From an uncultured Pelagibacterales bacterium (GTDB lineage Bacteria; Pseudomonadota; Alphaproteobacteria; Pelagibacterales; Pelagibacteraceae), in the NCBI GenBank assembly GCA_913020625.1, contig CAJVZX010000043.1, positions 1 through 6,123 of the forward strand: DNA of 6,123 nucleotides, written 5' to 3'. Below, piece by piece: positions 5,783 to 6,123 of this stretch (the first letter of the stretch is position 1; each line of letters begins with the position of its first letter). The notes under the pieces were generated by a model. That model was given only the letters and a program-made list of their open reading frames with translations. It had not been told where the DNA came from and ran no database searches. A program made the position numbers and the translations under genes.

Positions 5783-6123
5783 TTAAAAGATTGTTGCACC
5801 AAAAACTTTAACTTTGTCATCTTCAACGCCTAGTACTAAACGGCCTAAAAATTCTCCTGGAACTTTGTCACTAGTCTGCTTATAAAGAACTGTTACATAG
5901 CGATTTCGCCTCAAGCAACCAAAAATCACTTTTTTTTTTGATAAGCTTGTCAATAATTTGTTGTTTGCCCACTGTTTACCTAACTCTACTTCATTTGCAC
6001 CAAAGAGCATTTGCACTGAAAAATCTTTTGTAAATCCTCTGTAATCCTTAATATTAGATGTTTTAACAAGATTATCCCATATAGGATTAGCAATCTCTAT
6101 AATTTCATCGTCTGTTTTATTAA
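5783..6123 (-). CDS. Uncharacterised small protein, C-terminal 112 residues (5' end outside window)
   Basis: The reading frame is open from the right edge to TAA at 5785-5783, giving 112 residues with no in-frame stop, so the true start lies beyond 6123. A GTG at 6016 is internal. The visible protein is soluble, with no membrane segment. An N-terminal helical portion contains ANPIWDNLVKTS and DYRGFTKDFS. Residues shortly after include GANEVELGKQW, then CLRRNRYVTVLYKQTS and finally GEFLGRLVLGVEDDKVKVFG before the end. The alternation of short helices and strands ending in beta structure would suit a small alpha+beta fold of the NTF2-like kind, but this is only an impression. I cannot assign a function. 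It is 76 bases upstream of tauE on the same strand, with the inverted repeat between, and may be a separate transcription unit. Confidence 0.75.
   Translation of the reverse strand, partial: NKTDDEIIEIANPIWDNLVKTSNIKDYRGFTKDFSVQMLFGANEVELGKQWANNKLLTSLSKKKVIFGCLRRNRYVTVLYKQTSDKVPGEFLGRLVLGVEDDKVKVFGATIF

Noticed and set aside
5783..6016. A complete 77-residue protein starting at GTG 6016
   Set aside because: The frame stays open with protein-like sequence to the window edge, so the GTG is internal and the gene is partial.

Overview
The window is very AT-rich and densely packed: 1-3 base gaps inside operons, one stop/start overlap, and proteins rich in Lys, Ile and Asn. Together with the gene content (Xsc, SuyAB, TauE/SafE exporter, small soluble cytochrome c) this suggests a streamlined marine alphaproteobacterium of the SAR11/Pelagibacterales kind. 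The taxonomic guess is inference from composition and gene style; no marker gene is present.

Layout. Positions 1-938 (minus strand) hold a tight three-gene run, transcribed in the order SxtJ-like membrane protein (543-938), DUF5989 membrane microprotein (391-540), NodU-type carbamoyltransferase (1-389, cut by the window edge). The same strand continues upstream, with only 17 bases between, into xsc (956-2728), the ThDP enzyme that turns sulfoacetaldehyde plus phosphate into acetyl phosphate and sulfite. A 103-base divergent control region (2729-2831) separates xsc from suyA-suyB on the plus strand (2832-4292), the two subunits of 3-sulfolactate sulfo-lyase, which makes pyruvate and sulfite. 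Facing suyB, with 2 bases between the stop codons, is a minus-strand pair: a TauE/SafE-family exporter (4621-5706) whose stop overlaps the GTG start of a secreted c-type cytochrome (4295-4624). Upstream of tauE lies a long imperfect inverted repeat (5708-5755). The right edge (5783-6123) carries the C-terminal part of an unrecognised small protein.

How it works together (inference from family functions). SuyAB and Xsc are two separate C-S bond-cleaving steps that both release sulfite in the cytoplasm while delivering pyruvate and acetyl phosphate to central metabolism. The TauE-type permease would remove sulfite from the cell, and the periplasmic cytochrome could take electrons from a sulfite dehydrogenase, although no such enzyme is encoded here. 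Sulfonate uptake genes, the dehydrogenase/decarboxylase steps linking sulfolactate to sulfoacetaldehyde, phosphate acetyltransferase and a dedicated regulator are also absent from the window. The carbamoyltransferase trio belongs to a different process, probably decoration of a glycan or small molecule, and may be read through from xsc.

No tRNA, rRNA, CRISPR array, insertion sequence or convincing Rho-independent terminator was seen. No stretch longer than about 105 bases lacks a gene. The least explained items are the tauE-upstream inverted repeat, the dyad between xsc and suyA, and the carbamoyltransferase/DUF5989/SxtJ trio.
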